DNA of 64,000 bases from Boesenbergia rotunda (Eukaryota > Streptophyta > Magnoliopsida > Zingiberales > Zingiberaceae): NCBI GenBank assembly GCA_024364735.1, contig JAGFNQ010000957.1, positions 372,001 through 436,000 on the forward strand, in the 5' to 3' direction. The notes under the pieces were generated by a model. That model was given only the letters and a program-made list of their open reading frames with translations. It did no database searches and had not been told where the DNA came from. Numbering within the stretch: position 1 is the stretch's first letter; each line of letters starts with the position of its first letter. Shown piece after piece: positions 1 through 10,681 of the stretch. A program made the position numbers and the translations under genes.

Positions 1-221
1 CTATGAATTTTTCAAAATTGAAAAATCAATTTTTAAATGAAAATTTTAAAAATATATTTAATAGTAAAAAAATTTTGAAAAAAAAATTATACAGATAGAT
101 AAAAGTTTAGTCTATTACAAAAAGAATTAGAACTTAATTTTCTATAGTGAATAAATATTCGAGAAAAAAAATTCAAATGAATGACAAACAAGGCATTAAT
201 TAACAATAAAACAATATTAAT

Positions 222-890
222 TATTAGAAAAAATGTTAATATTTAGTACAGTTTTAGGGATTCGAAACAAGTTCTTACTAATAGGATTTATTAAATATTT
301 CGAAGGAATATAACTTTTGGGTGCTTTTATAATTTGACCCTTGTGATTTCTCAAATATCGATTAATTTTTCCAAAATATTGAAAATTTGAATTTCCAGAA
401 CATTTTGAATTTCTACAAGCATAGTTATTTTCTAATTTCTCTATTTGAGCCTTTAATTTTTCATTTTTTAATTTTAGTTTGTCATAGATTTCTAAGGGGT
501 GTGTAGATGATTATTTCCTTTTTAACTCTACATTATTTATTTTTATTTTATACAACAATCTTGTAATATTTTTAATTCCAAAATAAAGTTGATCGAGCGG
601 GAATAAACATACCTCACTTACCAAGTTGTTTTCGAATTCAAAGGCTCCCCCTTCGTTGTCACTTTCTTCTAAGGTAGCTCCGATAGATAATCGACCATTA
701 GTGCTAGTCCGACAATCTCTTTGGTGTCAAACTCTTCTGAAGATGAAATGGTTTCCATTGAGGAGTTGCATTCTAATTCCTTCGGTTCTTCGTGGAGTTC
801 TAGAAGCTTGGACCAATATGTAAGATCTGATCCTTTCAAATTTCTCAGCTGGTAATATGCTTCAAAGATGGAACTCGGCTCAAGATTGGT
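222..890 (-). pseudogene. Decayed copia-like gag fragment
   Basis: On the minus strand two stretches read as gag-like protein. Around 669-880 there is a segment containing YWSKLLELHEEPKELE followed by an acidic Ser/Glu tract. Around 225-505 there is a Lys/Glu-rich helical stretch (NEKLKAQIEKLENN) followed by YIPSKYLINP and IPKTVLN. Similar stretches sit between the capsid-like and zinc-knuckle parts of gag in plant copia-like elements; that match is from memory, not a search. Several stops and frameshifts separate the pieces, so this is a relic. It is cut on the left by the window edge and abuts a U3-like LTR remnant on the right without a recognisable R/U5 or primer site. Bases 1-221 are AT-rich with nothing I can call. 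Confidence 0.5.
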
Positions 891-2066
891 CGACTGAACC
901 CTAAACCAAATCTCTATATTGGTCAATCGAACCCTAATCTTTCATTGTTTTCTAGATCCGATCAGATCGAACTCATGTGATCCACTTGATTGGTTGACTG
1001 ATCCTCTTGATCGGTTGATCAAACCTCTGAGTTTCCTTCGCAGTTCTATCTTATCTTATTAGATACTTTGTTTCTATATAGGTTTCGTCGACCAACCCTC
1101 TTAATTAGTCAACTAATCCTTTGTCTCCTTTTAAACTTCGATCGCGATCTCGACTGTGCTTATCACTGATGACCGATCGATTGAACCTCCTTGTTCGGCC
1201 GACTAAACCCTTCGATCACCAAAGACTCTATTTTTCTTCAAAACAAAGTTAGCACAATAATAATAATGATAGTTCTGCAAAACAGAGTTAGAAGAGTCAT
1301 TAATGCATGTTGTATATGGACAATAAGATTGTCTGATTTACCAGTAAGTTTGGGGGACCAAAATAAGGTTTCTGGTCGATTGCGCTCGATCGATAGGACG
1401 CATTTTAGCCGACCGAAGTATAGTGTTGCTAACATTATTTTGCAATACTACTTCTATTTACTGTGCTAATTTGGTATTGTAGGAAATTCTTAGTGGATTA
1501 TGATTAAATACTAAGCACAGAAAGTTTAAACAAATCAACTAGACAGGATGTTTGACAGGTAAATAAGATAAGTCTTAGAGAGGCCTTTTAGTTTTGGAAG
1601 GTTGTGAGAACATGTCCCATTTAGGACAAATCACTTAGGTTATGGTCTGACTAAACTTCTCATTACATAGAGTTTACTACCTTAGAATTTTCCCATGGCC
1701 AAATATTATATCACCCTTGATCTACTTGAGCTTTTTTCTCATCAAATATCCAGTCAACCTTGACCTATCTCGATTTTACCCTTACCAAGCATCCGATCAA
1801 CTTTGATTTGCTTAGACTTTCTCTTTACTAGTTATCTAGTTAATGTTGAGCTGGCTAAACTTTACCTTTGCCTAGATCAGTCTTAACCTATCAAGACTTC
1901 TCACTTGTCTACCAAGCATTTGGTCAACATTGACTAGCTTTTGCTTCTCACCAACTATTTTCCATTGCCAGTTATCTAGTCAACCTTGACATGGTTGAAC
2001 TTTTACCAATAAACATATTATTAAACAAACATTAAAATCCTAGGAGTTGATTGCACCAACAGGCTC
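890..2066 (-). repeat. Degenerate U3-type LTR remnant
   Basis: Read on the minus strand this begins with TGTTGGTGCAATC at 2066, like the starts of the LTRs at 14093-15820 and 46758-48242, followed by a similar CAAACATTAAAA-containing stretch seen on the plus strand. Next comes a degenerate ~40-bp repeat (about 1560-2040, built around tctagtcaaccttgac) and then modules with GATCGGTTGACTGA-like dyads (about 880-1440). This order matches U3 of the other LTRs here. No R/U5 or primer site follows; the sequence runs straight into gag-like DNA, so I infer an internal deletion. Confidence 0.45.
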
Positions 2067-2232
2067 AATCTCGGTCGTGGGACCGAGAGCGATAATTTTG
2101 TTGGGGTTGTAGGTTGTAAAAAGGATATTTTCATTGGTATGAGACCTTTTGGATAAAACTCAAAAATAAAATCATGAGAGTTTAGATCTAAAGTGTATAA
2201 CATTATACCATTGTGGAAATAGCTAAATTCTT

Positions 2233-2715
2233 TAGGTCTTGACAAATTCTATCCCGGTCAGGTAGCTAGGAGAAATGGTTCGATCCCGATTAAGTGGTTG
2301 GGAGGCCAAGAAACCCGACAACCAAAAGAGATGGTTCAACCCTAACCATGTGATCAGGAGTGATAACTTTATCCCAGCTGGACAGTTGGGACAGATAACT
2401 CGATCCCAGCCGGGCATCTAGAAAAGATAACTTGATTTTGATAGGGCATCCGGGAGAAATGACTCGATCCCGGTTGGGGCGATAGAGAGAGATGACTTAA
2501 TCATGGCTGGATGATCAAGGGAGATAACACGATCCTAGTCAGACGACCAAGGGAGATATCTTGATCTTGGTCAAACACCCGGAGAGATAACTTGATCTCG
2601 GCCGGATGGTCTAGAATAATAATTTGATTTTGGCCGAATAAATGAGAGAGATTACTCAATCCTGGTTGGACGAATGAAAGAGATGACTCAATCTCGATAG
2701 AGCGACCATGAGAGA
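2233..2715. repeat. Degenerate ~38-42 bp minisatellite
   Basis: About a dozen diverged units of the form gagataactcgatcccggccgg followed by a variable stretch ending near accaaggga. Units differ widely in length and sequence, so the array is old. No reading frame is preserved. The flanks (2067-2232 and 2716-2951) hold nothing I can assign, apart from three short repeats of atcccatcgagtattcaac-type sequence near 2885-2935. Confidence 0.7.
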
Positions 2716-3071
2716 ATATGAGTACCTTAATTGAGCATTAGAATAGTAGACTTTTTGACTTTTCTTCGATTCGATCGAGTTTGTCTTATGTGATATATGG
2801 AAGAAAGATCCTAGTAAGAATGACAATGAGTCGAGTTTGGATAGGATTCCATATATTCTGTCTCCATCCCCATTTGTTATATTCATCCCATCGAGTATTC
2901 AACTTTCATCCTATCGAGTATTTAACTTTCATCCCCATCGAAGGATCAGATATCTATGTTGGTGATGGAAGCACTAGCTAATCAAACATGTGTTTTGATA
3001 TTGGCAAAGATTCAAACTTAAGAGTTGTCGTGATCTAACAAGCTGAACTAATTGTGCAGGGAAGTCCTAGT

Positions 3072-4007
3072 TGTTGGGGACTTGATCGTACAGCTAGAGG
3101 GGGTGAATAGCTGATTACCCACTTGATTCGTTGGTTCTTCCTACAATTGTTAGTATACGCAAGCGGAATATAATTAAACTACAACTAACAACTAAGGAAC
3201 ACAAATCGATTTACGTGGTTCGGAGATGATGCTCCTACTCCACGACTATTCGTAAAGCGGTCGATCTCTATCCGTCGGTGGATTAGTCCCCGGAAAGCCT
3301 CCGACTAGCTTGTATAGCTCCTTGTGGGTGGAGAAATCTCGCCACCAAGACTACTATTTGACCTTTAACCAAAGCTAATTTTGTTAACCCTAGCTAGCCA
3401 AACCGAGATCTATTAAATAGAGCTCGTGGCTGAACTAGCCATTACCAGTCGACTGGTATCAACACTAGTTGACTGCTCCAGTTGAATTTGAACGTTACAA
3501 CCCAACATTCAAATTCCAGCTGACACCAGTTAACTGCACAGAAGATCAGTTGACTGATCTTTCTGTGAACTCTACCAGTCGATTGCTCCCAGTAGCAGTC
3601 GATTGCCCAAACTCTAAACTAGGATTTTTCTTCCCGAGTATAATTCACTAAGCACTCGGACCCTCACGACTCACTTGACTCTTCTTGTAGCCTTGACCTG
3701 TTGCCTTCAAGCCTTCATCGACTTTGGTTCTTGTCCCTTGAATGAATACAAGCCCGTAGCTCATCTCCACATGTCATCCTTCACATATGTCTCGAAGTGC
3801 GCTTCCCTCGGCTCATCGTTCTTGCTTTATCTACGGTCCCTCGGATGCACCATCCTTCACCGGACATGAAGTCGTTAAGCTAAGTCTATGTGTTTCCTGC
3901 AAAATCTGCACACTCAAATATACATATCATACAAGAGTGAACCTAACTTAAACCCTTTGCCCAAACATCAAAACACATGGTCTCACGGACTATAGATTAC
4001 CTCAACA
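3072..4007 (-). mobile_element. Solo LTR nested inside another solo LTR
   Basis: It runs from TGTTGGGGACTTG (3072) to CCTCAACA (4007) and is flanked by a perfect duplication CTAGT (3067-3071 and 4008-4012). The plus-strand left end carries agagggggtgaatagc, the box seen at the same place in every N-type LTR of the window, so the element lies on the minus strand. It has modules based on the palindrome CAGTCGACTG (about 3440-3620) next to a TATA-like TATTTAAT. It belongs to a different family from its host LTR. No coding capacity is seen. Confidence 0.88.
3409..3420 (-). promoter_or_regulatory. TATA-like box of the inner solo LTR
   Basis: The plus strand reads tctattaaatag; the minus strand gives CTATTTAATAGA. 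It lies directly downstream (minus sense) of the CAGTCGACTG modules, the position TATA boxes take in the related LTRs. Function is inferred from position. Confidence 0.5.
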
Positions 4008-4717
4008 CTAGTTGGTGCTAGGCATAGAAGTCCTGGTCGAGTGATTAGGCAAGAAGTCTTGGTCGTGTGGATTGGGCAACAAAATCCTGATCAAGGAAAC
4101 CGGGCAAAAGTTTTGGCAGATCGAGGATGACGGTCAAAAGTCTTGGGGGTTGCGGACACCCACCAGAAGACTAGGTGGGTTGAGGATCGGATGTCTAGAG
4201 AAAAGTCTCAGAAGTCAAGATCGAATGCTAAGCAAAAGTCTAAATAGGACTGGAGGATCAGATCTTTGGCAACAGATAAACTCTCCTAAGAGGAGTAGGT
4301 GAGCACACGATCTCTGTTGAGAGAATAGTAGATGTTAGTTAGACCTACGATTTCAGCAAAATCCAAAGTCAGAACCAGACAGTCCTAAGACTATCATAAA
4401 CATTTATATTCTATATTTTGCCTATTTTTCTAACTCTATGGTGCAGAAAATCAAAGTTGAACATTGGCCGAAAAATGGCTTCCAGGCATCCGGAAAAAGG
4501 TCCAAGCACTCGGAGATCTAGGCAACCCGAGTTGGTCTAGGCGCCTAGAATGGTCTGAACCCAAGGACGTGAGCAGCTGAGTTGGCGCGCTCTAATTAGC
4601 CGGCGCACGTCACTGTCCAGGCACCCGGAGTAGTCCAGGCTCTCAGACCAGCATAAACTTTGGCGGATAGAGTTTCACGAGATATTGCCCGGGACTGCTC
4701 CAGGTGCCTGGAGAAGG

Positions 4718-4728
4718 CTATAAAAAGG
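4718..4728 (+). promoter_or_regulatory. TATA box of the outer solo LTR
   Basis: CTATAAAAAGG follows the caggtgcctgg-type modules and precedes a C/T-rich presumed transcript start. It sits where CTATAAAAAGG is found in the LTRs at 9402-10681 and 16627-17947. Confidence 0.65.
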
Positions 4729-5539
4729 ACCTTCGGCCAACAACTTGAGTCAATCATTCTTTACAACTTCTGTGCTTGCGTGCTATTTCGAAAATAACTT
4801 TACGATGCTAAAATGCTGCTTCGACGATGACACTCAATCTTCTATTCTAAAGTTGTCGACATATTAGTTTTATTACTTGTACTTAAATTTTGTATTCTCT
4901 TGTAATATTTGAACTGATAGTACTGGATTGTCTTACGAATACTCAATGAGTGATGGCTTTGGACTAATAGCATGAGCTGTGAACAAAGTAAAAAATAAAG
5001 TAGGTTAGTTTAGCTTTTTATTTTTTATTATTCCACTACCATATTCTGTATTTTTCGAAAAAAGTGAAAAATCGATTGACTAGCGCTATTCACTCTCTTT
5101 TAGTGCGTTCTTTGATCCTACAATCTATTCCCATCCTATATCCTTCGGAAGATCGAATATCTATTCTAATCTCCATGCCCATAAGAGGATCAGATATCTT
5201 CAATTAGGGGTGAGTAAAAATTCGATTAAATCAAATTAACTATTTGAACCGATTGCATTTAAAAATTTATTTTCGTTGTTTTAAGTAATTTGGTTCGATT
5301 TTAATTTTAAAATTCTTAATTTATTAAATCGAATAAAGCAAAATTTATTACCACCATAGTTTATATATATATAGTTTTGATATCCTAGATAATCTTATAA
5401 GGGCGATAGTAGGCGACGATTGATTTGGCCAGCATACGTTAACGTTCATTCTTTTTTACATGCAAAGACATTCTTTTTCCTTGCCTACAATGGTATTTCT
5501 CTCTCATACATACAAACCGACCTCATTTAAACTAGCTTT

Positions 5540-5735
5540 ATAATAAAATCAGCTTCATAAAATGAAGTTGATTTTTTAAAACCACTTCATAATATGAAAT
5601 TGGTTTAAAAAAATCAACTTTATTATGAAACTGGTTTTAAAAAGCTGATTTTTTAAAACCAGTTTCATAATGAAGCTAGTTTTAAAAAACTGATTTTTTA
5701 AAACCAGTTTCATAATGAAGCAGGTTTTAAAAAAA
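5540..5735. repeat. Hairpin-forming minisatellite
   Basis: Repeated units of ctgattttttaaaaccagtt and ttcataatgaagctggtttt alternate in direct and inverted form, so single strands could fold into long AT-rich hairpins. Origin unknown; remnants of a small inverted-repeat transposon are possible. The rest of 5123-5540 is AT-rich spacer without features. Confidence 0.6.
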
Positions 5736-5740
5736 CATCA

Positions 5741-5794
5741 GTATATATATATATATATATATATTATATTATATATTATATATATATATATAAA
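5741..5794. repeat. (TA)n microsatellite, interrupted
   Basis: Alternating TA tract with three single-base interruptions (tatta). Simple repeat. Confidence 0.9.
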
Positions 5795-5852
5795 GAAAAA
5801 ATCAAACACACTAGGTGTGTACGAGTTTGCACGGTAAGATCCTTAACATAGA

Positions 5853-5857
<5 letters not shown>

Positions 5858-5887
<30 letters not shown>
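5858..5887. repeat. (TA)n microsatellite
   Basis: Uninterrupted alternating TA tract of about 30 bp. Confidence 0.9.
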
Positions 5888-5889
<2 letters not shown>

Positions 5890-6024
5890 AAAGAGAACAC
5901 AATGCATATAGAAAAGAGAATGACTCTATATGTAGAAAAGAAAACGCGTGATGTAGGAAAGAGAACGTTAATGTGTACTGGTCAGATCAGCCGTCACCCA
6001 CTATCAATATTATAAGGCCTCCCA

Positions 6025-6026
<2 letters not shown>

Positions 6027-6087
<61 letters not shown>
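6027..6087. repeat. (TA)n microsatellite at the edge of the Tat-like LTR
   Basis: About 60 bp of alternating AT, ending exactly where the Tat-like LTR appears to start. The element may have inserted into this tract, or the tract may have expanded afterwards. Confidence 0.85.
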
Positions 6088-6091
<4 letters not shown>

Positions 6092-6333
6092 TCGGAAGGA
6101 ATCGACGTCGATGGCCAGTCACCGAGGTTCAACCCAAGCGGATGCTAACGGGAGGGGAGGAACTCTACACCCTGCGAGATCAACACGAGCATTAGGGGAA
6201 CACGCTGGAGGTTGTCCAGCAGAGCCCACTCGGACGCTCAAGTCAGTGCCTCGATGGAGAGGAGAAGTATTAAGCATAAAGATATATGAGTGACAGAGAA
6301 TGCATAAACCCCCCTTACCGGAGGGGTTGGACT

Positions 6334-6345
6334 ACCTTTTATACC
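6334..6345 (-). promoter_or_regulatory. TATA box of the Tat-like LTR
   Basis: The minus strand reads GGTATAAAAGGT, followed by C-rich sequence suited to a transcript start. Inferred from motif and place only. Confidence 0.5.
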
Positions 6346-6400
6346 TGCGGCAGCTGCCTTTTCGCATCCCATGATCTATGCCACGTCCCCCCTTTCGTCG

Positions 6401-6700
6401 GTTACATGATAGCCTTTGAAATGGTTCACGCTGCCATTAAGTGAGACCCATTGCGATATTTAAGGGTTATGATGATTCCGCGCTAGTGGGGATGCTTATC
6501 CATAGATCCGAGAAAAAGGGGGGATTATTACTTGAGGTCGAATTTCAAAGGCTACAGGATAGCCTTTGAAATGGTCTACACTGCCATTAAGTGAGACCCG
6601 TTGCGATATTTAAGGGTCATGATGATTCTGCGCTAGTGGGGATGCTTATCCATAGATCCGAGAAAAAAGGGAGGATCGTTACTTGAGGTCGAATGTTGCG
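6401..6700. repeat. 150-bp tandem duplication within the Tat-like LTR
   Basis: Two adjacent copies (6401-6550 and 6551-6700) both contain agcctttgaaatggt, gccattaagtgagaccc, gcgatatttaaggg and gctagtggggatgcttatcc. They differ at only a handful of positions, so the duplication is fairly young compared with the decayed coding parts of the same relic. Confidence 0.85.
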
Positions 6701-6983
6701 TAGGCTCTGCTTCATCGAGGTGGTCTTGGGTCTTCTAGCCCGAGCAATTGCGGGCGCTCCACTTCCCCGAGGTGGTCTCAGGACCCAACTTCCCGGGGTG
6801 ATCCCGGGAGGGGTTTTCTGATCTGATCTTCCCAGGCGTGTTTACCGCGATGGGGGGGCCCTGGAGGTTCCCCTTCCCGAGAGTGTCCCGAGAGCTTTGA
6901 AAGGGGAGTTGCTCAGACTCGTCACATCTTGCCACGCAACTTCTTCATCCCACGTGCCCGCCACGGGCTATTCAACCCCATCA

Positions 6984-7003
6984 CAAGTCCCTCCCTTCAA
7001 GTC
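6984..7003 (-). promoter_or_regulatory. Polypurine tract of the Tat-like relic
   Basis: The plus strand reads caagtccctcccttcaagtc; the minus strand is purine-rich and ends at the LTR start TGATGGGG. Polypurine tracts prime plus-strand DNA synthesis in LTR elements. Assigned from place and composition. Confidence 0.5.
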
Positions 7004-7138
7004 TGATTGAAGGAAGTGTGGCTGATTGATCGGACTAGTGTGGTGGTGAAGAAGCTGTATGTTTGTCTCAAAGTGACCTGGATCAACCCTAGCCTCGGTA
7101 TGTTTGTCTTTTCCATCAATACCTATTAGTTCTAACTG

Positions 7139-8862
7139 ATGTTTCCTCGTTTGGCTATTGCAGAGGAAGTCATGTTCCCCATGGCGATGGGCCGCCTTAT
7201 CAAGTGGGAGGAGGCCCACCAGGAGGCATTGACTCCACCCCCGACCGCTCCTGATGCACCCCCTGTGCTTGTCGAGTCCTCGGAGGGGACCGTTGAATCG
7301 TCCCGTGGGCCTGCGTCGCCTGGGAGGGCAGAGGCTACTGTCATGCCTCCGCCTGTTGTGAGCCAAGGGCCTTCTGGTCTGTCGGTTGATCCTGCGGTGG
7401 ATCTTCCTTCAGGTGGTGACTCTCCCCCAGCTATTGTTCATCCGGAGGGGGTCAATGAGGGGTCCTCCCCCCACCCCCTCCATAGTCCAATTCACTGGTA
7501 GGCGGAAGAGGCAGGTTTCGGAAGGCCCGAGCCCCAGATGGAAAAGGCGGTGCTCTGGTGGCTCCAGTCCCCTTCCCTCTGTCCCTGAGGAGGTTGCGTC
7601 TCCTTCCAAAGGTGGGGAATCCGCTCCCGTATCTTCCCCTATTCCGCTAGCCGTAATTCTGAAGGTAGGTGAACCGGTCTCCTGCTCTCCTTCACTTGAC
7701 CCGGCCGGGGCTCCTAAGGGTAAGGAGGTATCGCACACCCAATACAAGATGACACTCGACCGCATTCAAAAGAGGTTGGATGCCGCGTTGGAGGCTTCCA
7801 TATACTCTTTCCCCCCAATGCTGTTGAAGGAGGTTCCTACCGAGGGGGCCTTGTCTGAGGGTATTTCTAGCTCTGAGGAGGGGGACTCTGGCCCCTCTAG
7901 CCTGCCTCCTGAAGCTCCTATTATCCAACTGCTTCCACTGCGTAGGGGCTTGCCGCCTTCTAGGAGCTGGGCTGACACCTCAAGGTCCTTAGGAGGAGCG
8001 GTCGTACGAGTCTCTGCGGGACCTCTCACCACTCTCCGTGAGACTCTTCTGAAGGTGCATGCTACTGTTACATAGGATGTTTTCTGGTATGTTCTATAAT
8101 TCCTTGGTGCAACGACAGACAGCTGAAGACTGCTTAACGGCCGGCCATGGCTTGTATGCTTGGCCTCAAATTGAAGCCTTGACTCGCCGGGCCCTGAGAG
8201 CAGAGGCTGCGGCTGACCACGAGCATCGGGTGGGACTTATGCAAGCGAGCGTCAGCCGGGCTCTACGGGCGAAGGTGGAGCATCTGCTGAATACCTTGAT
8301 AGCCAAGGAGTCCGCCCTACATAGCTCCCTACATCGGGAACAGTTGGCCTCCGAGTGGGCGGTGGCCATTACCAAGGACCTGCTCCAGGTGATGCAGGAG
8401 CGGGATCAGCTTCAGATGAGAGAGAAAATATTGTCGGGAGATATCCGAGTCATGGAGGCCTCGACCGAGAGGTTGAACGCCCGTGTTCAGGACTACGCAC
8501 AACAGCTCGGTCAGAAGGAGTCCGACCTCGTGATGGCATCTGATCACTTAACGGTCTTCGAGGATGACCTGACTCAGGCTCGATCGGAGGTATGGGCCAC
8601 GTCAGACAGGCTCAGGGAGGCCTTGGCAGAGCAAGATAGAATGTCTGCTGAGATGGAACAGCTGAAGCGCACCAAGGAGGCTACTGAGGCCGAGCTGCGC
8701 GACCTTCGAGCGGCTAAGACTTCGAGCACTAGAGAGGCTAAGGCAGCCTTCAAAGCCAAGTTCCTGGAATAGGATGAATTTGGCGCTATCATCGCTGACC
8801 AGGTAATGAAAGGCTTGAAGCAAGGCTTCCACAGGGCCATTGACCAGTTGAAGAAGGTTTAA
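7139..8862 (+). pseudogene. Coiled-coil protein, gypsy-type extra ORF (antisense)
   Basis: Three overlapping frames make up one broken gene. 7139-7501 gives a Pro/Ser-rich start; 7386-8075 continues with PSPRWKRR and a Ser/Pro/Glu-rich linker; 8059-8769 is a long coiled coil rich in Glu, Arg, Leu and Ala (AEMEQLKRTKEATEAELRD). A TAG at 8770-8772 interrupts it and the frame continues with DEFGAIIADQVMKGLKQG to a TAA at 8860. This composition, ending in an FGA-containing tail, resembles the C-terminal part of proteins annotated as gypsy-type transposon proteins in plants. It lies opposite to the protease at 50478-50735, as antisense extra ORFs do in Tat-type elements. Function unknown. At least two frameshifts; no N-terminal domain recognised. 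Confidence 0.55.
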
Positions 8863-9396
8863 TTTCTGCCTCCCGATGCAGACCCAAGTTTGTCAGTGTC
8901 GGCCGAGTTTGGAAGGAACTCCCTCTCGAGGAACGAGAGTTGTAGGATTATGTGTTCACCAGGGGGCTTGACCTTGCTATACCCATTTTGATTAAAATGA
9001 TAACATTTCTTTACCTTACTACCTCACACATGCTTTTGCGTTTATTTGTCTTCGCGTCAAGGGCTCAGAGAGTAGCAAGATCGGGGTGTTCTGGGATTAA
9101 TCTTGGGTACGGATCTCCCAAGATAACTCCACAAGCCCAAGTGTCAGGCCTGCACTTATTCCCCTGTGGGGCCCCGGTCGACCCTTCTCTTTTGGAGAGT
9201 GTTGGTGGCCTCCGAACCGTCACCTCCGCACCTCACACAATCTCCTGAATTGACACATAAAGAGTCGCGGGTTCCCAGGTGCAGCGGAGGCATACCAACC
9301 GACACGACGCTTCAGGGTTAGCGTCCATTGCTGTTCCCACGCCATGCCTGCATTAAATGTAAAGAGAGGAGGTGGTCACTATAAAGAGGGGGGGGA
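8863..9396. other. Non-coding stretch of the Tat-like relic
   Basis: No reading frame or repeat is recognised. It continues at 17953 after the N1 insertion; both flanks carry the N1 target duplication GGGTG (9397-9401 and 17948-17952). Confidence 0.5.
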
Positions 9397-9401
9397 GGGT
9401 G

Positions 9402-10681
9402 TGTTGGATCGGAGTAAATCGATAGGGGGGGTGAATATCGATCGGAAAATTTTTGAAAAATAAAGAGAAACATGCAGCGAAAATAGTAAAGCAAAGTCGC
9501 TAACACGGTTTGTTTTACTTCGTTCGGAGTCGCGATCGGCTCCTACTCCAAGGCCCACGGTCCTTGACCGTTTACGTTGGGCAATTCTATATTCGTATAA
9601 ATGATTAAAGTTTCGAGTACAGATATAGAATCGAAAAAGAGAATTACAACACTTAAGAAATGACAGCTTTTACCGACGACCGAAGTGGATTGAATTTTGG
9701 AGCAGCGGGTCGTCGGCGGCGCTTGAATCGCGAGTGCAGAGCATGCCGGAGCATAGCGCTTGAGCGAAAGTGTTGAAAGCGAGATTTGCAAGTTGTGTTG
9801 AAGCCTTGGGGGTGAACCCCTTTTTATAGTGGTCACCAGGGCGCCTGTGTTGAAGGGGGCGCCTACACGTGGCCTCTTCTATAAGAACTCCTATCCGCAG
9901 ACTCGGCCAGTGCTTATCCCTTAAACTGGGGCGCCTTTGATAACACAGGCGCCTAACTTGACTTGGTCCAAAGGCTTTCGTGATAGTTTGCTTCGATGGT
10001 CTTGGTTTGGCCTTGCACTGGGGCGCCTGTATCCATACAGGCGCCTAGCCCAGTGCAGAAACACCGTCCCTTCGTTTCCTGCAACCAGGGTTAGTTCCAA
10101 AACACAAGAAGCAAATATATATAATATGTTAGACATTATTTACAGCCTAAGCTGTTTTGGTTCTGACTTTGGGTCTCCCAAATGGAACCCTAGGTCGAAC
10201 CGACGCCTAATGTTCCCTCCTACGGGGAACGCGTCCTCACCTACTCCTCTCGAGAGAATTTACCTTTTTGTCAACCGGCTCCTCCGGTTGGACTTTTGCC
10301 CAGCTTTACTCACCAGGTCTTCGTGCCCAGTCCGTGACCAGGACTTAGTGCCCAGCTTTACTCACCAGGTCTTCGGTGCCCAGTCCTCGACTATGTCTTA
10401 GTGCCCAGCTTTACTCATCAGGTCTTCGGTGCCCAGCCCTCGGCCAGGTCTTAGTGCCCAGTCCACGACCAGGACTTATTGCCCAACCTTATGTCAGGAC
10501 TTAGTTGCCAGCCGTGACCAAGACTTAGTGCCCAATTCTTAGAACCAGGACTTCGTGCCTAGTGTACCTAGGATTTTTCCTGCACAACTTGAGTAACATC
10601 GTTAGAGCACCAATAATACTTAACTTTGAACCCTTTGCTAATATCAAAACAAGGTTCGATATGGTGCTTTCGGTATCAACA
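9402..10681 (-). repeat. N1 3' LTR
   Basis: 1280 bp, from TGTTGGATCGGAG to GGTATCAACA. In minus sense: U3 with a minisatellite (about 10305-10560, units like gtgcccagtccacgaccaggactta), the box AGGAGTAGGTGA (10237-10248), GGCGCC modules (about 9838-10060), the TATA box (9821-9829), then R/U5 ending in the ggggggtgaatatcg block. It has fewer GGCGCC modules than its partner LTR. Confidence 0.9.
9821..9829 (-). promoter_or_regulatory. TATA box of N1 3' LTR
   Basis: The minus strand reads CTATAAAAAGGGG, immediately downstream of the GGCGCC module block. The same motif stands at 17051-17059 in the 5' LTR, where it would drive the element. Confidence 0.65.

Larger units (their letters stand above)
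2957..5122 (+). mobile_element. Solo LTR (outer), copia-like N-type family
   Basis: The LTR runs from TGTTGGTGATGG at 2957 to GATCCTACA at 5122 and is flanked by a perfect 5-bp duplication ATCTA (2952-2956 and 5123-5127). Without the nested 936-bp insertion and its duplication it is about 1225 bp. In sense order it shows a TTTTGATATTGGCAAAG block, a minisatellite built on gtcttggtcg (about 4020-4260), the box AGGAGTAGGTGA (4291-4302), short caggcacccgg-type modules (about 4470-4715), a TATA box (4718-4728), and a mirrored tgaata-type block near the 3' end. No internal domain or second LTR is present, so this is a solo LTR left by recombination. No gene is seen in it. Confidence 0.88.
6088..6983 (-). 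repeat. 3' LTR of the Tat-like relic
   Basis: A GC-richer block runs from TGTTTCGGAAGG (6088) to ACCCCATCA (6983, or CACA at 6985), with a purine tract next to it in minus sense. It contains a TATA box and a 150-bp tandem duplication. The exact left edge is uncertain because it adjoins a TA tract. No partner LTR survives in the window. Confidence 0.55.

Noticed and set aside
5973..6293. 106-codon ORF with an (IY)n run
   Set aside because: Created by the TA microsatellite; not a gene.
9543..10401. ORFs of 97-154 codons in N1 LTRs (also 16562-17665)
   Set aside because: They span TATA, GGCGCC modules and minisatellite on both strands, and are mirrored in the partner LTR. No gene signal.
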